Under the pieces are notes generated by a model. The model saw only the letters and a list, made by a program, of their open reading frames with translations, had not been told where the DNA came from and ran no database searches. The position numbers and the translations under genes are program-made. This document shows, piece after piece, positions 10,246 through 18,633 of a stretch of DNA of 64,000 bases. How positions within the stretch are numbered: position 1 is the first letter of the stretch; each line of letters begins with the position of its first letter. The DNA is taken from assembly GCA_963717455.1 (NCBI GenBank), contig OY970336.1:2480001-2544000 (forward strand), read 5' to 3'. Source of the stretch: Bog-473 sp963717455. Its GTDB lineage: Bacteria; Actinomycetota; Acidimicrobiia; Acidimicrobiales; RAAP-2.

Positions 10246-11640
10246 GTGTCCCGCACCTATTTCATCCGCACCTTCGGGTGCCAGATGAACGAGCACGACT
10301 CCGAACGGCTCGCCGGCCTCCTGGTGGCCGACGGCCTGGAGCCGGCAGCGGCCATGGAGGATGCCGATGTGGTGGTGCTCAACACCTGCTGCATCCGGGA
10401 GAACGCCGACCAGCGGCTCTACGGGACCTTGGGACGGCTCAAGGAGCTCGTCGACGCCAAGCCAGGACTGCAGATCGCCGTGGGCGGGTGCCTCGCCCAG
10501 AAGGACCGCGAGCGGATCCAGGAGAAGGTGGGGTGGGTCGACGTGGTGTTCGGCACCCACAACCTGACGAGCGCACCCGGACTGCTGCACCGGTCGCAGA
10601 CCGAGGGCCCGCTCATGGAGATCCTCGACGTGCCGGCTCCCGAGTCGGGACCGGACCCGCTGCTCGGCCCTGGCGCCGTGCGCGAGCTGCCCTACGCGGC
10701 GTGGGTCAACATCCAGACCGGGTGCGACAACTCGTGTGCGTTCTGCATCGTGCCCTCGGTGCGCGGTCCGGAGGTGAGCCGGCCGCTCGACGACATCGTG
10801 GCGGAGGTGGCGTTGCTCGCCCATCGCGGCGTCACCGAGGTGACCCTGCTGGGCCAGAACGTCAATTCCTACGGGCGTGACATCACGCGGCGCCGACCCC
10901 TCTTCGCAGAGCTGCTGCGCGCCGTGGGCGCGGTGGAGGGGATCGGGCGCATCCGTTTCACCAGCCCGCACCCAAAGGACCTCCGCCCCGAGACCATCGA
11001 GGCGATGGCCGACACGCCGGAGGTCTGCGAGCAGCTTCACCTGCCGCTCCAGTCGGGGAGCGACAGGGTCTTACGCGGCATGCGGCGGGGCTACACCGCG
11101 CGCCGGTACCTCGAGCGCCTGGCCGCCGCCCGGTCCGCCATCGACGATCTGGCGGTGACGACCGACGTGATCGTCGGGTTCCCGGGTGAGACGCGGGATG
11201 ACTTCGAGGACACGCTCGCGGTCTGCGCCGAGTCCTGCTTCGACTCGGCCTTCACCTTCATCTTCTCGCCCCGACCGGGGACCCGGGCCGCCACCATGGA
11301 GTCCGACTTCGTCCCGGCCGACGTGATCGCCGAGCGTTTCGAGCGGCTCAAGACGGTGGTGGACCGCTCCGCCCTGTCCCGCCACCAGGCGCGGGTCGGC
11401 CGCAGCGAGGAAGTGCTCGTCGAGGGCGTCAGCCGCCGCGACGAGACCATGCTCTCCGGTCGCACCCGCCAGGGCAAGTTGGTGCACTTTCCCGCGGGGG
11501 CTCCCGCCGGCACCCCGAAGCCCGGAGCGCTGGCCCGTGTACAGGTGACCGGGGGCCACCCGCACCATCTCTCCGGCCGTCTGGAGGAGGTGACGGCGCG
11601 GCCCCGGTATCGCGTGCGCATCCCGGTGGCGGGAGCTTGA
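10246..11640 (+). CDS. miaB: tRNA-2-methylthio-N6-dimethylallyladenosine synthase
   Basis: Radical SAM methylthiotransferase that adds the ms2 group to i6A37 in tRNAs reading UNN codons. It acts after MiaA, encoded next. The protein has 464 residues. The N-terminal UPF0004 domain has Cys12 (FGCQMNEHDSE), Cys48 and Cys84 for the auxiliary 4Fe-4S cluster. The radical SAM motif CDNSCAFC lies near 160-167. A C-terminal TRAM domain begins near 380. GTG 10246 is the start because it begins the conserved SRTYFIRTFGC. The stop overlaps the miaA start. The sequence TAGACT sits 7 bp before the GTG, so the transcript may be nearly leaderless. Confidence 0.97.
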   Translation: MSRTYFIRTFGCQMNEHDSERLAGLLVADGLEPAAAMEDADVVVLNTCCIRENADQRLYGTLGRLKELVDAKPGLQIAVGGCLAQKDRERIQEKVGWVDVVFGTHNLTSAPGLLHRSQTEGPLMEILDVPAPESGPDPLLGPGAVRELPYAAWVNIQTGCDNSCAFCIVPSVRGPEVSRPLDDIVAEVALLAHRGVTEVTLLGQNVNSYGRDITRRRPLFAELLRAVGAVEGIGRIRFTSPHPKDLRPETIEAMADTPEVCEQLHLPLQSGSDRVLRGMRRGYTARRYLERLAAARSAIDDLAVTTDVIVGFPGETRDDFEDTLAVCAESCFDSAFTFIFSPRPGTRAATMESDFVPADVIAERFERLKTVVDRSALSRHQARVGRSEEVLVEGVSRRDETMLSGRTRQGKLVHFPAGAPAGTPKPGALARVQVTGGHPHHLSGRLEEVTARPRYRVRIPVAGA

Positions 11641-12551
11641 GTACAGTCGCCCTCGTCGGCGTCACCGCCTCGGGCAAGTCGGAGGTGGCTCTGGAGTTCG
11701 CCCGGCGCAGGGGAGACTGCGACATCGTGTCGGTCGACTCCATGTGCGTCTACCGGGGCATGGACATCGGGACCTCCAAGCCGGGCCCGGAGGCCCGGGC
11801 GGCCGTGCGCCACCATCTGCTGGACCTGGTCGATCCGGACCGGGAGTTCACCGTCACCCAGTTCCAGGCCGCGGCCCGAGAGGCGCTGGCGGACGTCGCG
11901 CGGCGGGGGCGCCACGCGCTGCTGGTCGGTGGCACGGGGCTCTACCTGCGGGCCGTGGTCGACGATTTCTCCATCCCGGCCCGCTATCCCGAGATCGCCG
12001 CCGCGCTGGAGGCCGAGCTGGACGAGGGACGTGCCGACACGGCGCACCTGCATGCCCGCCTGGCCGGGCTCGACCCGGTGGGGGCGGGTCGGATGGAGCC
12101 GACCAACCGCCGGCGGGTGGTGCGTGCGCTCGAGGTCACGATCGGGGCGGGCCGGCCGTTCTCGGACTTCGGCCCGGGGCTCGAGGCCTATCCCGCCACG
12201 AGCGTCCCCCAGGTGGGCCTGTCCCTCCCGGCGGACGAGATCGACCGGCGCATCGGCGATCGCTTCGCGGCCATGGTGGCCGCGGGCCTGGTGGAGGAGG
12301 TGCGTGCCTTGGCGGCCCGCCCGGAGGGGATCTCGCGCACCGCCCGTCAGGCGCTCGGCTACCGCGAGGTGCTGGCCCACGTCGAGAACGGGGACCCGCT
12401 GGCGGACTGCCTCCAAGAGGCGGTCCGCCGTACCCGCGTGTTCGCCCGGCGCCAAGCGTCATGGTTCCGCCGCGACCCGCGCATCACCTGGGCCGGCGGC
12501 CCCGCCGAAGCGCAGGACCAGCTCGAGCGGGCCCTGGCGGTGCACGGCTGA
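11637..12551 (+). CDS. miaA: tRNA dimethylallyltransferase
   Basis: Transfers dimethylallyl from DMAPP to A37 of tRNA, making the i6A that MiaB then methylthiolates. The protein has 304 residues. The P-loop GVTASGKS is at 8-15, followed by the DSMCVYRGMDIGTSKP segment that holds the catalytic Asp. An insertion domain and the C-terminal RRTRVFARRQASWFR follow. A TTG start at 11637 overlaps the miaB stop by 4 bp, so translational coupling is likely. Confidence 0.96.
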   Translation: MSTVALVGVTASGKSEVALEFARRRGDCDIVSVDSMCVYRGMDIGTSKPGPEARAAVRHHLLDLVDPDREFTVTQFQAAAREALADVARRGRHALLVGGTGLYLRAVVDDFSIPARYPEIAAALEAELDEGRADTAHLHARLAGLDPVGAGRMEPTNRRRVVRALEVTIGAGRPFSDFGPGLEAYPATSVPQVGLSLPADEIDRRIGDRFAAMVAAGLVEEVRALAARPEGISRTARQALGYREVLAHVENGDPLADCLQEAVRRTRVFARRQASWFRRDPRITWAGGPAEAQDQLERALAVHG

Positions 12552-12577
12552 GCGACGCCACCTGCGAGAATGGTGAG

Positions 12578-13396
12578 GTGCACGCCACCAAGCATGAGGG
12601 GGCGGGAAACGACTTCCTGGTCGTCCTCGATCCCGACGACACCGTCAGGCTCTCGGTCGCCCAGGTGCGCCTCCTGGCTGACCGGCGCCGCGGCGTCGGC
12701 GCCGACGGCATCATCCGGGTGGGACCCGGGCGCGACGGCTGCGATCTCTCCATGCAGCTGCACAACGCCGATGGCGGCGAGGCGGAGATGAGCGGGAACG
12801 GGATGCGCTGCCTGGCCCAGGCGGCGGTGGACGCCGGGCTCGTCTCGCCGCCGCGTTTCACCGTGGCGACGGCGGCCGGCGGCCGCACGGTCGAGTACAC
12901 GCCGGGGGAGTCGCCCGGGTGGGCCAGGGCCAGCGTCGACATGGGGCCGGCCAGGCTCGGGCCCGATCAGCCCCAGGAGTTCGACGATCGCCGGGTCCGG
13001 ACGGTCGACGTGGGCAACCCGCACCTCGTGCTGCTCGGCCCCGACACCGCCGGCGTCGACATCGCCGAGCTCGGGCCGAAGCTCCAGGCTGCCTTCATCG
13101 GCGGCATCAACGTGGAGTGGATCACGGTGGTCGATGACGACGAGGGCGAGCTCCTCGACTTTCGGGTCTGGGAACGAGGCGTCGGCGAGACGCTGGCCTG
13201 CGGCACGGGCAGCGTCGCCGCCGCCGCGGCGGCGAGGAGCTGGGGTGCCGTGCGCGCCGATGGCCCCGTGCGCGTGCGCAATCCCGGTGGGACGCTCGAA
13301 GTGACCCTGGGAGACGACGAGGCGGCCACCACATTCCTGGCGGGACCCGTGCGCAAGGTGGCCGACATCGACATCCACCCGGGAATGCTCTCTTGA
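12578..13396 (+). CDS. dapF: Diaminopimelate epimerase
   Basis: Converts LL- to meso-diaminopimelate for lysine and peptidoglycan. The protein has 272 residues. KHEGAGNDFLVV at the N-terminus is the family signature. The two catalytic cysteines are Cys78 in MSGNGMRCLAQA and Cys208 in ETLACGTGSVAA. GTG 12578 was chosen because it directly precedes HATKHEG. The frame is open upstream without a better start. Its TGA overlaps the TTG of hflX. Confidence 0.96.
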   Translation: MHATKHEGAGNDFLVVLDPDDTVRLSVAQVRLLADRRRGVGADGIIRVGPGRDGCDLSMQLHNADGGEAEMSGNGMRCLAQAAVDAGLVSPPRFTVATAAGGRTVEYTPGESPGWARASVDMGPARLGPDQPQEFDDRRVRTVDVGNPHLVLLGPDTAGVDIAELGPKLQAAFIGGINVEWITVVDDDEGELLDFRVWERGVGETLACGTGSVAAAAAARSWGAVRADGPVRVRNPGGTLEVTLGDDEAATTFLAGPVRKVADIDIHPGMLS

Positions 13397-14676
13397 GCGA
13401 CGTGCTGCCCGGGACGCTCATCGAGCGCAGCTTCCGGGAGCGGATCATTCTCGTAGGGGTCGTGTTCCCCGGCTTGACGGCTGAGCTCGTCGACGAAGAG
13501 CTCGACGAGCTTGCGCAACTGGTGCACAGCGCCGGAGCCGACGTCGTCGGCCGCGTCGTGCAGCGGCGCGACGCTCCCGACCCGGCCACCTTCGTGGGGC
13601 GGGGGAAGGCGCAGGAGATCGCTGAGCTCAGTCGCAGCCTCGACGCGGACACCGTGGTCTTCGACGACGAGCTGACACCGGCGCAGCACCGCAACCTCGA
13701 GAAGCTCTTCGGCCGCACCGCCATCGACCGGACTGCGGTGATCCTCGACATCTTCGCCCAGAACGCCCGGAGCCCCGAGGGTAAGGCACAGGTGGAGCTC
13801 GCGCTCTTGCGCTACCGGCTGCCGCGGTTGCGGGGCCGGGGCACCTCGCTCAGCCAGCAGGCGGGCGGCATCGGGACCAGGGGGCCCGGCGAGACGCAGC
13901 TCGAGGTGGACCGCCGCCGCCTTGTCCGGCGCATGCACCGCCTCGAGGCGGACCTCCGTGACGTCGAGCGCACGCGGTCGATGCAGCGGCGCCACCGCGC
14001 CCGCGGTCGCCACCGCGAGCTCGCACTGGTGGGCTACACCAACGCGGGGAAGTCGACTCTGCTCAACCGGCTGACCGACGCCGGGGTCCCCGCGGAGGAC
14101 CGCCTCTTCGTCACGCTCGACCCACGTACCCGCCAGTTGTCCCTGCCCGGTGGGGAGACGGTGCTGGTGACCGACACGGTGGGCTTCGTGCGCAAGCTCC
14201 CCCACGAGTTGGTCGAGGCGTTCCGCTCCACGCTCGATTCGGTGCGCCTTGCCGATCTGGTCGTGCATGTGGTCGACGCCACCGCGGTCAACGCGGAGGG
14301 CCAGATGGCGGCGGTCCGCGAGGTGCTGCGCGAGATCGGTGCCGCAGACGTGCCCGAGCTGGTGGTCGTGAACAAGGCGGACCGTGCGCCCGAGTCCGCC
14401 AAGGCACTCGCCCACTCGTCAGAGGGATCCGTGGTCATCTCGGCCCGCAGTGGCGAGGGGATCGACGAGCTGCTGCGCGTCCTCGGCGATCGACTGCGCG
14501 GCTCCGACCGGGTCGTCGAGCTCGTCGTGCCGTGGTCCAGGGGCGACGTGCTGGCCGCCATCCACCGCGAGGGCGAGGTGGTCGGTCAGAGCGACGGGGA
14601 TGACTCGGCCACGCTGCAGGTGGTGCTGGACGACGCGGGCCGCGCCCGCTTCGCCGAGTTCGTGGCGACGCCATGA
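13393..14676 (+). CDS. hflX: GTPase HflX
   Basis: Ribosome-associated GTPase of the Obg-HflX family; homologues split stalled 70S ribosomes under heat or antibiotic stress. The protein has 427 residues. The N-terminal HflX domain covers about 1-185 with the basic, glycine-rich GRGTSLSQQAGGIGTRGPGE. The G domain has G1 GYTNAGKST near 214, G3 DTVGFVRKLPHEL near 257 and G4 NKAD near 324. A short C-terminal domain ends near 427. The TTG start overlaps dapF and the stop overlaps the dapC ATG. Confidence 0.96.
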   Translation: MSDVLPGTLIERSFRERIILVGVVFPGLTAELVDEELDELAQLVHSAGADVVGRVVQRRDAPDPATFVGRGKAQEIAELSRSLDADTVVFDDELTPAQHRNLEKLFGRTAIDRTAVILDIFAQNARSPEGKAQVELALLRYRLPRLRGRGTSLSQQAGGIGTRGPGETQLEVDRRRLVRRMHRLEADLRDVERTRSMQRRHRARGRHRELALVGYTNAGKSTLLNRLTDAGVPAEDRLFVTLDPRTRQLSLPGGETVLVTDTVGFVRKLPHELVEAFRSTLDSVRLADLVVHVVDATAVNAEGQMAAVREVLREIGAADVPELVVVNKADRAPESAKALAHSSEGSVVISARSGEGIDELLRVLGDRLRGSDRVVELVVPWSRGDVLAAIHREGEVVGQSDGDDSATLQVVLDDAGRARFAEFVATP

Positions 14677-15806
14677 CCTTCCGCCTTCCGCCCTACCCCT
14701 ATGACCGGCTGACCGGTCTGGCCAAGCTGGCCGAGGCACACGAGGGCGGCATGGTCGACTGCTCCATAGGGACGCCGTGCGACCCGCCGCTGCACGCCGT
14801 CGTCGACGCCCTGGCGTCGTCCGGCACCGAGCGCGGCTACCCCGCGTCCGCGGGCAGCACGCAGCTGCGGGAGGCGGCGGCAGCCTGGCTGACCCGTCGC
14901 TTCGAGCTGGCGGACCTCTCCGTGTCGTCGGTGGCAGCCTGCGTGGGGACCAAGGAGCTGGTGGCCTCGGTGCCGCACGTGCTGCGGCTGCGCGAGCCGG
15001 AGAGGGACACTGTGCTCTACCCGGCGGTGTCGTACCCGACGTACGCCATGGGGGCGGAGCTCGCCGGGTGCCGTGCCGTCCCCGTGCCGCCCTGCCCGGG
15101 ACGGCGCGGCGGGCTGGATCTCGACGCCATCGATCCCGCCGACGCCGAGCGCGCCCTGGTGCTGTGGTCGAACTCGCCGTCGAACCCGACCGGGGGCCTG
15201 GGCGATCTGGGTGCAGAGGCAGCGTGGGGACGGGCCCATGGGGTCCCGGTCTTCTCCGACGAGTGCTACGCCGAGTTCACCTGGAACGGCCCGCCGCGCT
15301 CGGTCCTCCAGCACGGTGCTGACGGGGTGGTGGCCGTGCACTCGCTCTCGAAGCGTTCGAACCTGGCCGGCGTGCGCGTCGGCTTCTATGCCGGAGACGC
15401 CGAGCTGGTCGATTTCCTGCGGGCCGTGCGCCAGCACGCCGGCCTGATGGTCCCGGGGCCGGCGCAGGCCGCCGGCGTCGCGGCCCTGGCCGACGACGAC
15501 CACGTGGAGACCCAGCGGGCGCGCTACCGCGAGCGCCTGGTCTACCTGGGTGGTGTGCTGGGCGACTACGGCTGCCCGGTCATGCCCCCCGAGGGGGGCT
15601 TCTACCTCTGGGTCCCGGTGCCGGCCGGCCGCTGGCACGACGCCTGGGCCATGGCCGAGGCGCTCGCCACCGACGGCGGACTGCTGGTCAGCCCCGGCGA
15701 CCTCTACGGGGAGGGCGGCGCCGGTCATGTCCGGGTGGCGCTGGTGCAGCCCATGGAACGGTTGGCGCTGGTGGGGGAGCGCCTCGGTAGGGTGAGCCAT
15801 GGCTGA
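14673..15806 (+). CDS. dapC: Succinyldiaminopimelate transaminase (actinobacterial DapC type)
   Basis: PLP aminotransferase (fold type I) that forms N-succinyl-LL-diaminopimelate from N-succinyl-2-amino-6-ketopimelate. The protein has 377 residues. SNSPSNPTGG and SDECYAEF precede the PLP-lysine region SLSKRSNLAGVRVGF (Lys near 225). The reaction is assigned from the family and from dapD and dapE immediately downstream. The ATG overlaps the hflX stop. The end overlaps the dapD start by 8 bp. Confidence 0.93.
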   Translation: MTFRLPPYPYDRLTGLAKLAEAHEGGMVDCSIGTPCDPPLHAVVDALASSGTERGYPASAGSTQLREAAAAWLTRRFELADLSVSSVAACVGTKELVASVPHVLRLREPERDTVLYPAVSYPTYAMGAELAGCRAVPVPPCPGRRGGLDLDAIDPADAERALVLWSNSPSNPTGGLGDLGAEAAWGRAHGVPVFSDECYAEFTWNGPPRSVLQHGADGVVAVHSLSKRSNLAGVRVGFYAGDAELVDFLRAVRQHAGLMVPGPAQAAGVAALADDDHVETQRARYRERLVYLGGVLGDYGCPVMPPEGGFYLWVPVPAGRWHDAWAMAEALATDGGLLVSPGDLYGEGGAGHVRVALVQPMERLALVGERLGRVSHG

Positions 15807-16626
15807 TCTGCAGGCGAGCATCGAGGATCTGTGGGAGCGCCGTGACGGGCTCTCCCCGGCCGACACGGACGCGGCCGAGCTGGTCGAGGAGGCCATCGAC
15901 CTGCTCGACACCGGCCAGGCCCGCGTGGCGGAGGTGGACCCGTCGACCGACGAGGTGGTCGTCCACGAATGGCTCAAGAAATCGATCCTCATGCTGTTCT
16001 CTCTGCGCGGCATGGAGACGATCGAGCACGGGCCCTTCGAGTACGCCGACAAGCTGCCGCTGAAGCACGGGTTCGCCGAGGCCGGGGTGCGCGCACTGCC
16101 TGGTGCGTCGGCCCGCTGGGGCTCGTTCCTCGGCCGCGGCGTGGTCCTGATGCCCTCCTACGTCAACATCGGGGCCTGGGTGGGTGCGGGTTCGATGGTG
16201 GACACCTGGGCGACGGTCGCATCCTGCGCACAGATCGGGGAGCGGGTGCACCTGGCAGGCGGCGTCGGCATCGGTGGCGTTCTCGAGCCACCCAACGCGG
16301 TGCCCGTCGTCGTCGAGGACGACGCCTTCGTCGGGAGCCGCTGCATGGTCACCGGCGGGGCGCGCATCGGCAAGGGGTCGGTGCTCGGCGCCGGCAGCTT
16401 CCTCGACCCCTCCATCCCCGTCATCGACGCCGAGACGGGCGAGGAGATCTCGCGCGGGATGGTGCCGCCGTGGTGTGTCGCCATCCGGGCCAGCCGCAGG
16501 CGCGAGTACCCGGGTGGAGAGTTCTTCGTTCCGTGCGTCCTCGTGATCAAGCGCCTGAGCAAGGGGGAGCGCCACGACAAGGCGCAGCTCAACCAGGTCC
16601 TCCGGGACCACGGCGCCAGTACCTGA
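15799..16626 (+). CDS. dapD: 2,3,4,5-tetrahydropyridine-2,6-dicarboxylate N-succinyltransferase
   Basis: Uses succinyl-CoA to open tetrahydrodipicolinate, the first step of the succinylase branch. The protein has 275 residues. An N-terminal helical domain carries HEWLKKSIL, and a left-handed beta-helix contains LMPSYVNIGAWVGAGSMVD and GGVGIGGVLEP. Length and motifs match the E. coli-type DapD (274 residues) rather than the longer form typical of Mycobacterium and Streptomyces. It sits between dapC and dapE, with 4 bp before dapE. Confidence 0.95.
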   Translation: MADLQASIEDLWERRDGLSPADTDAAELVEEAIDLLDTGQARVAEVDPSTDEVVVHEWLKKSILMLFSLRGMETIEHGPFEYADKLPLKHGFAEAGVRALPGASARWGSFLGRGVVLMPSYVNIGAWVGAGSMVDTWATVASCAQIGERVHLAGGVGIGGVLEPPNAVPVVVEDDAFVGSRCMVTGGARIGKGSVLGAGSFLDPSIPVIDAETGEEISRGMVPPWCVAIRASRRREYPGGEFFVPCVLVIKRLSKGERHDKAQLNQVLRDHGAST

Positions 16627-16630
16627 TCCG

Positions 16631-17692
16631 GTGGGGGACCTGCTCACGGCCACCAGGGACCTGATGGCCGTGCCGTCACTCAGCGGTCAGGAGGGCCCGA
16701 TCGCGGACGTCGTCGAGAGGGCGCTGGGCGCCTGCCCGTGGCTCGAGGTCGAGCGCGTCGGCGACAACGTCGTGGCACGCACCTCGCTCGGCCACGACCA
16801 ACGCCTGGTGCTGGCGGGCCACCTCGACACGGTGCCGCCGGTCGCCAACGAGGCACCGAGGCTCGACGGCGACACCGTGTGGGGAGTGGGTGCGTCCGAC
16901 ATGAAGGGCGGGCTAGCCGTCATGCTCGACCTGGCGACCACTGTGCGCGAGCCCACGGTCGACGTCACGTGGTGCTTCTACGCCCGCGAGGAGATCGGGC
17001 GCGACGAGAGCGGGCTGCTCGAGCTCTGGCAGCACCGGCCCGACCTGTTGGCGGGCGACGCCGCGGTGCTGGGGGAGCCGACGAGCGCGCTGGTCGAGGC
17101 CGGCTGTCAGGGGACCATGCGGGTGCGCATCACGCTGCGGGGCGTGCGGGCCCACACGGCGCGGCCGTTCACCGGCCGCAACGCGATCCACCGGCTGGCG
17201 CCCCTGCTCGAGCGCGTGGCCGGGTGGGGTGGACGCGAGGTCGTGCTCGACGGCTGCGACTACGTCGAGCAGCTCCAGGTGGTGGCGATCGAGGGAGGCG
17301 TCGCCGGCAACGTGGTGCCCGACGAGGCGCGCGTGGCACTCAACCATCGCTATGCGCCCGATCGGAGGCACGCCGAGGCCGAGGTCTTCCTCCATGACCT
17401 GCTCGACCCGACGCTGGAGCTCCATGCCGGCGACACGTGGGAGGTGCTCGACGCCGGGGACGGTGCTCCGCCCTCCCTCGGGCACCCGTTGCTCAAGTCG
17501 TTGGTGGAGAAGAGCGGGGCGCAGCCCAAGGCCAAGGTGGGATGGACCGACGTGGCCTCGTTCTGGGAGCACGGCGTGCCGGCGGCGAACTTCGGGCCCG
17601 GTGACCCGCTGCTGGCCCACCATCCCGACGAGCGGGTGTCAGGGGCAGAGCTCGAGCGGGCCCGGGAGGTGCTGACCGCGCTCATCGCGTGA
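16631..17692 (+). CDS. dapE: Succinyl-diaminopimelate desuccinylase (M20 family)
   Basis: Zinc hydrolase releasing succinate from N-succinyl-LL-diaminopimelate, so its product is the DapF substrate. The protein has 353 residues. LVLAGHLDTVPPV supplies the first metal His and Asp (near 59-61). GASDMKGGLAVML holds the bridging Asp, and YAREEIGRDESG the catalytic Glu and a metal Glu. A dimerisation insert (about 165-270) follows. GTG is the start. It is the last gene of the miaB-dapE run; the next gene is convergent. Confidence 0.94.
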   Translation: MGDLLTATRDLMAVPSLSGQEGPIADVVERALGACPWLEVERVGDNVVARTSLGHDQRLVLAGHLDTVPPVANEAPRLDGDTVWGVGASDMKGGLAVMLDLATTVREPTVDVTWCFYAREEIGRDESGLLELWQHRPDLLAGDAAVLGEPTSALVEAGCQGTMRVRITLRGVRAHTARPFTGRNAIHRLAPLLERVAGWGGREVVLDGCDYVEQLQVVAIEGGVAGNVVPDEARVALNHRYAPDRRHAEAEVFLHDLLDPTLELHAGDTWEVLDAGDGAPPSLGHPLLKSLVEKSGAQPKAKVGWTDVASFWEHGVPAANFGPGDPLLAHHPDERVSGAELERAREVLTALIA

Positions 17693-17757
17693 CCGTCGGC
17701 TCAGCTCACGACGATCGTGCCCGTCATGTACCGGTGGAGAGTGCAGTCTCCGGTTCG

Positions 17758-18546
17758 CTACGCGGCGAGCTGCGTGACGGCGCGGGTGAGCAGGTGCAAG
17801 TCGCCTTGCCCCGGCAGGCGGTCGATCCGGCGATCGATGCGCTCCAGGACCTCTTCGCCCTTCTCGCCGGCGAACAGGTACTTGACGAGAAATCCGACCT
17901 CCCGCTTCGGCATGACGCCGGAGCCCACGGGACGCCACCAGTGCGAGAGTGCGAAGCGTGTCATCCGCCGCGCCTTGACGCTGTCGCGCAGCCGGCGGGT
18001 CGCCTCCGACGCGTAGAAGTCGATGTGTCTCCCCTCCTGCTTCATGATGCGCCGCAGGAGCTCCCGCAGCGTGGGGTGGCCGGCCGTTTCGGACAGGCGG
18101 GCGTAGCCGGCCTGGGTCGTCCATTCGTTGATGGCGCCCCACGTCATGTGCAGCGCGATGAAGGCGCGGCCTGCGAAGGCGGCCGAGCCGATCGTGCTGG
18201 CGGTCGAGAGAGCTTGGCGGCGCCGGTGGCCTTGGCGCAGCGCGGCGATGCGCGGGGCCCCCGCCTGCTCGCCATGGGACTCGAGCACCTCTCCGATGGC
18301 TTCCCCGTGCCACATCTCCTCGAACACCCAGCAGGAGAGGAAGGAGGTGATCTCCGGGTCCTGGTGGGCCGGGGTCAGCAGCAGGTCGCGCAGGTAGCAG
18401 ACGGTGTGGTGCTCGACGTCGTGCATGTAGCGCAGCGAGCGCAGGGCGTCAGGTTGCAGTGGCTGGTCACGGAAGTCGTCGAAGTCGATGCCTTCGAGGT
18501 CCAACCGTCCTGCCCGGGCCTTGTAGGAGTCGATGGTGGTTCGCAT
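17758..18546 (-). CDS. Ferritin-like diiron protein (acyl-ACP desaturase-like)
   Basis: Mostly helical protein of 262 residues with a ferritin-like four-helix core. Visible metal-ligand candidates are HDVEHH near 41-46, EEMWHGEAIGEV near 74-85 (ExxH) and KQEGRHIDFYA near 172-182 (ExxH). The pattern fits a di-iron site like that of acyl-ACP desaturases or related oxygenases. No signal peptide is seen, so it is probably cytosolic. The substrate is unknown. It is divergent from the ECF sigma gene with 87 bp between starts, so the two may share regulation. Confidence 0.7.
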   Translation of the reverse strand: MRTTIDSYKARAGRLDLEGIDFDDFRDQPLQPDALRSLRYMHDVEHHTVCYLRDLLLTPAHQDPEITSFLSCWVFEEMWHGEAIGEVLESHGEQAGAPRIAALRQGHRRRQALSTASTIGSAAFAGRAFIALHMTWGAINEWTTQAGYARLSETAGHPTLRELLRRIMKQEGRHIDFYASEATRRLRDSVKARRMTRFALSHWWRPVGSGVMPKREVGFLVKYLFAGEKGEEVLERIDRRIDRLPGQGDLHLLTRAVTQLAA

Positions 18547-18596
18547 AACGCCTACTATTCGGGGCACAGGCCACGTCCGGATGCGCCAAATCTGCG

Positions 18597-18624
18597 ACAT
18601 CCACGCAGGGGAGCGGGCCCGAAC
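18597..18624 (+). promoter_or_regulatory. Candidate ECF (SigK-like) promoter of the sigma factor gene
   Basis: ACATCC at 18597-18602 and CCGAAC at 18619-18624 are separated by 16 bp. They resemble the CCATCC/CCGAAT-type elements that I recall for SigK-family promoters. The -10-like element ends 9 bp before the GTG of the sigma gene. The transcript would therefore be leaderless or nearly so and possibly autoregulated. Confidence 0.45.
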
Positions 18625-18633
18625 AGGTCGTAG

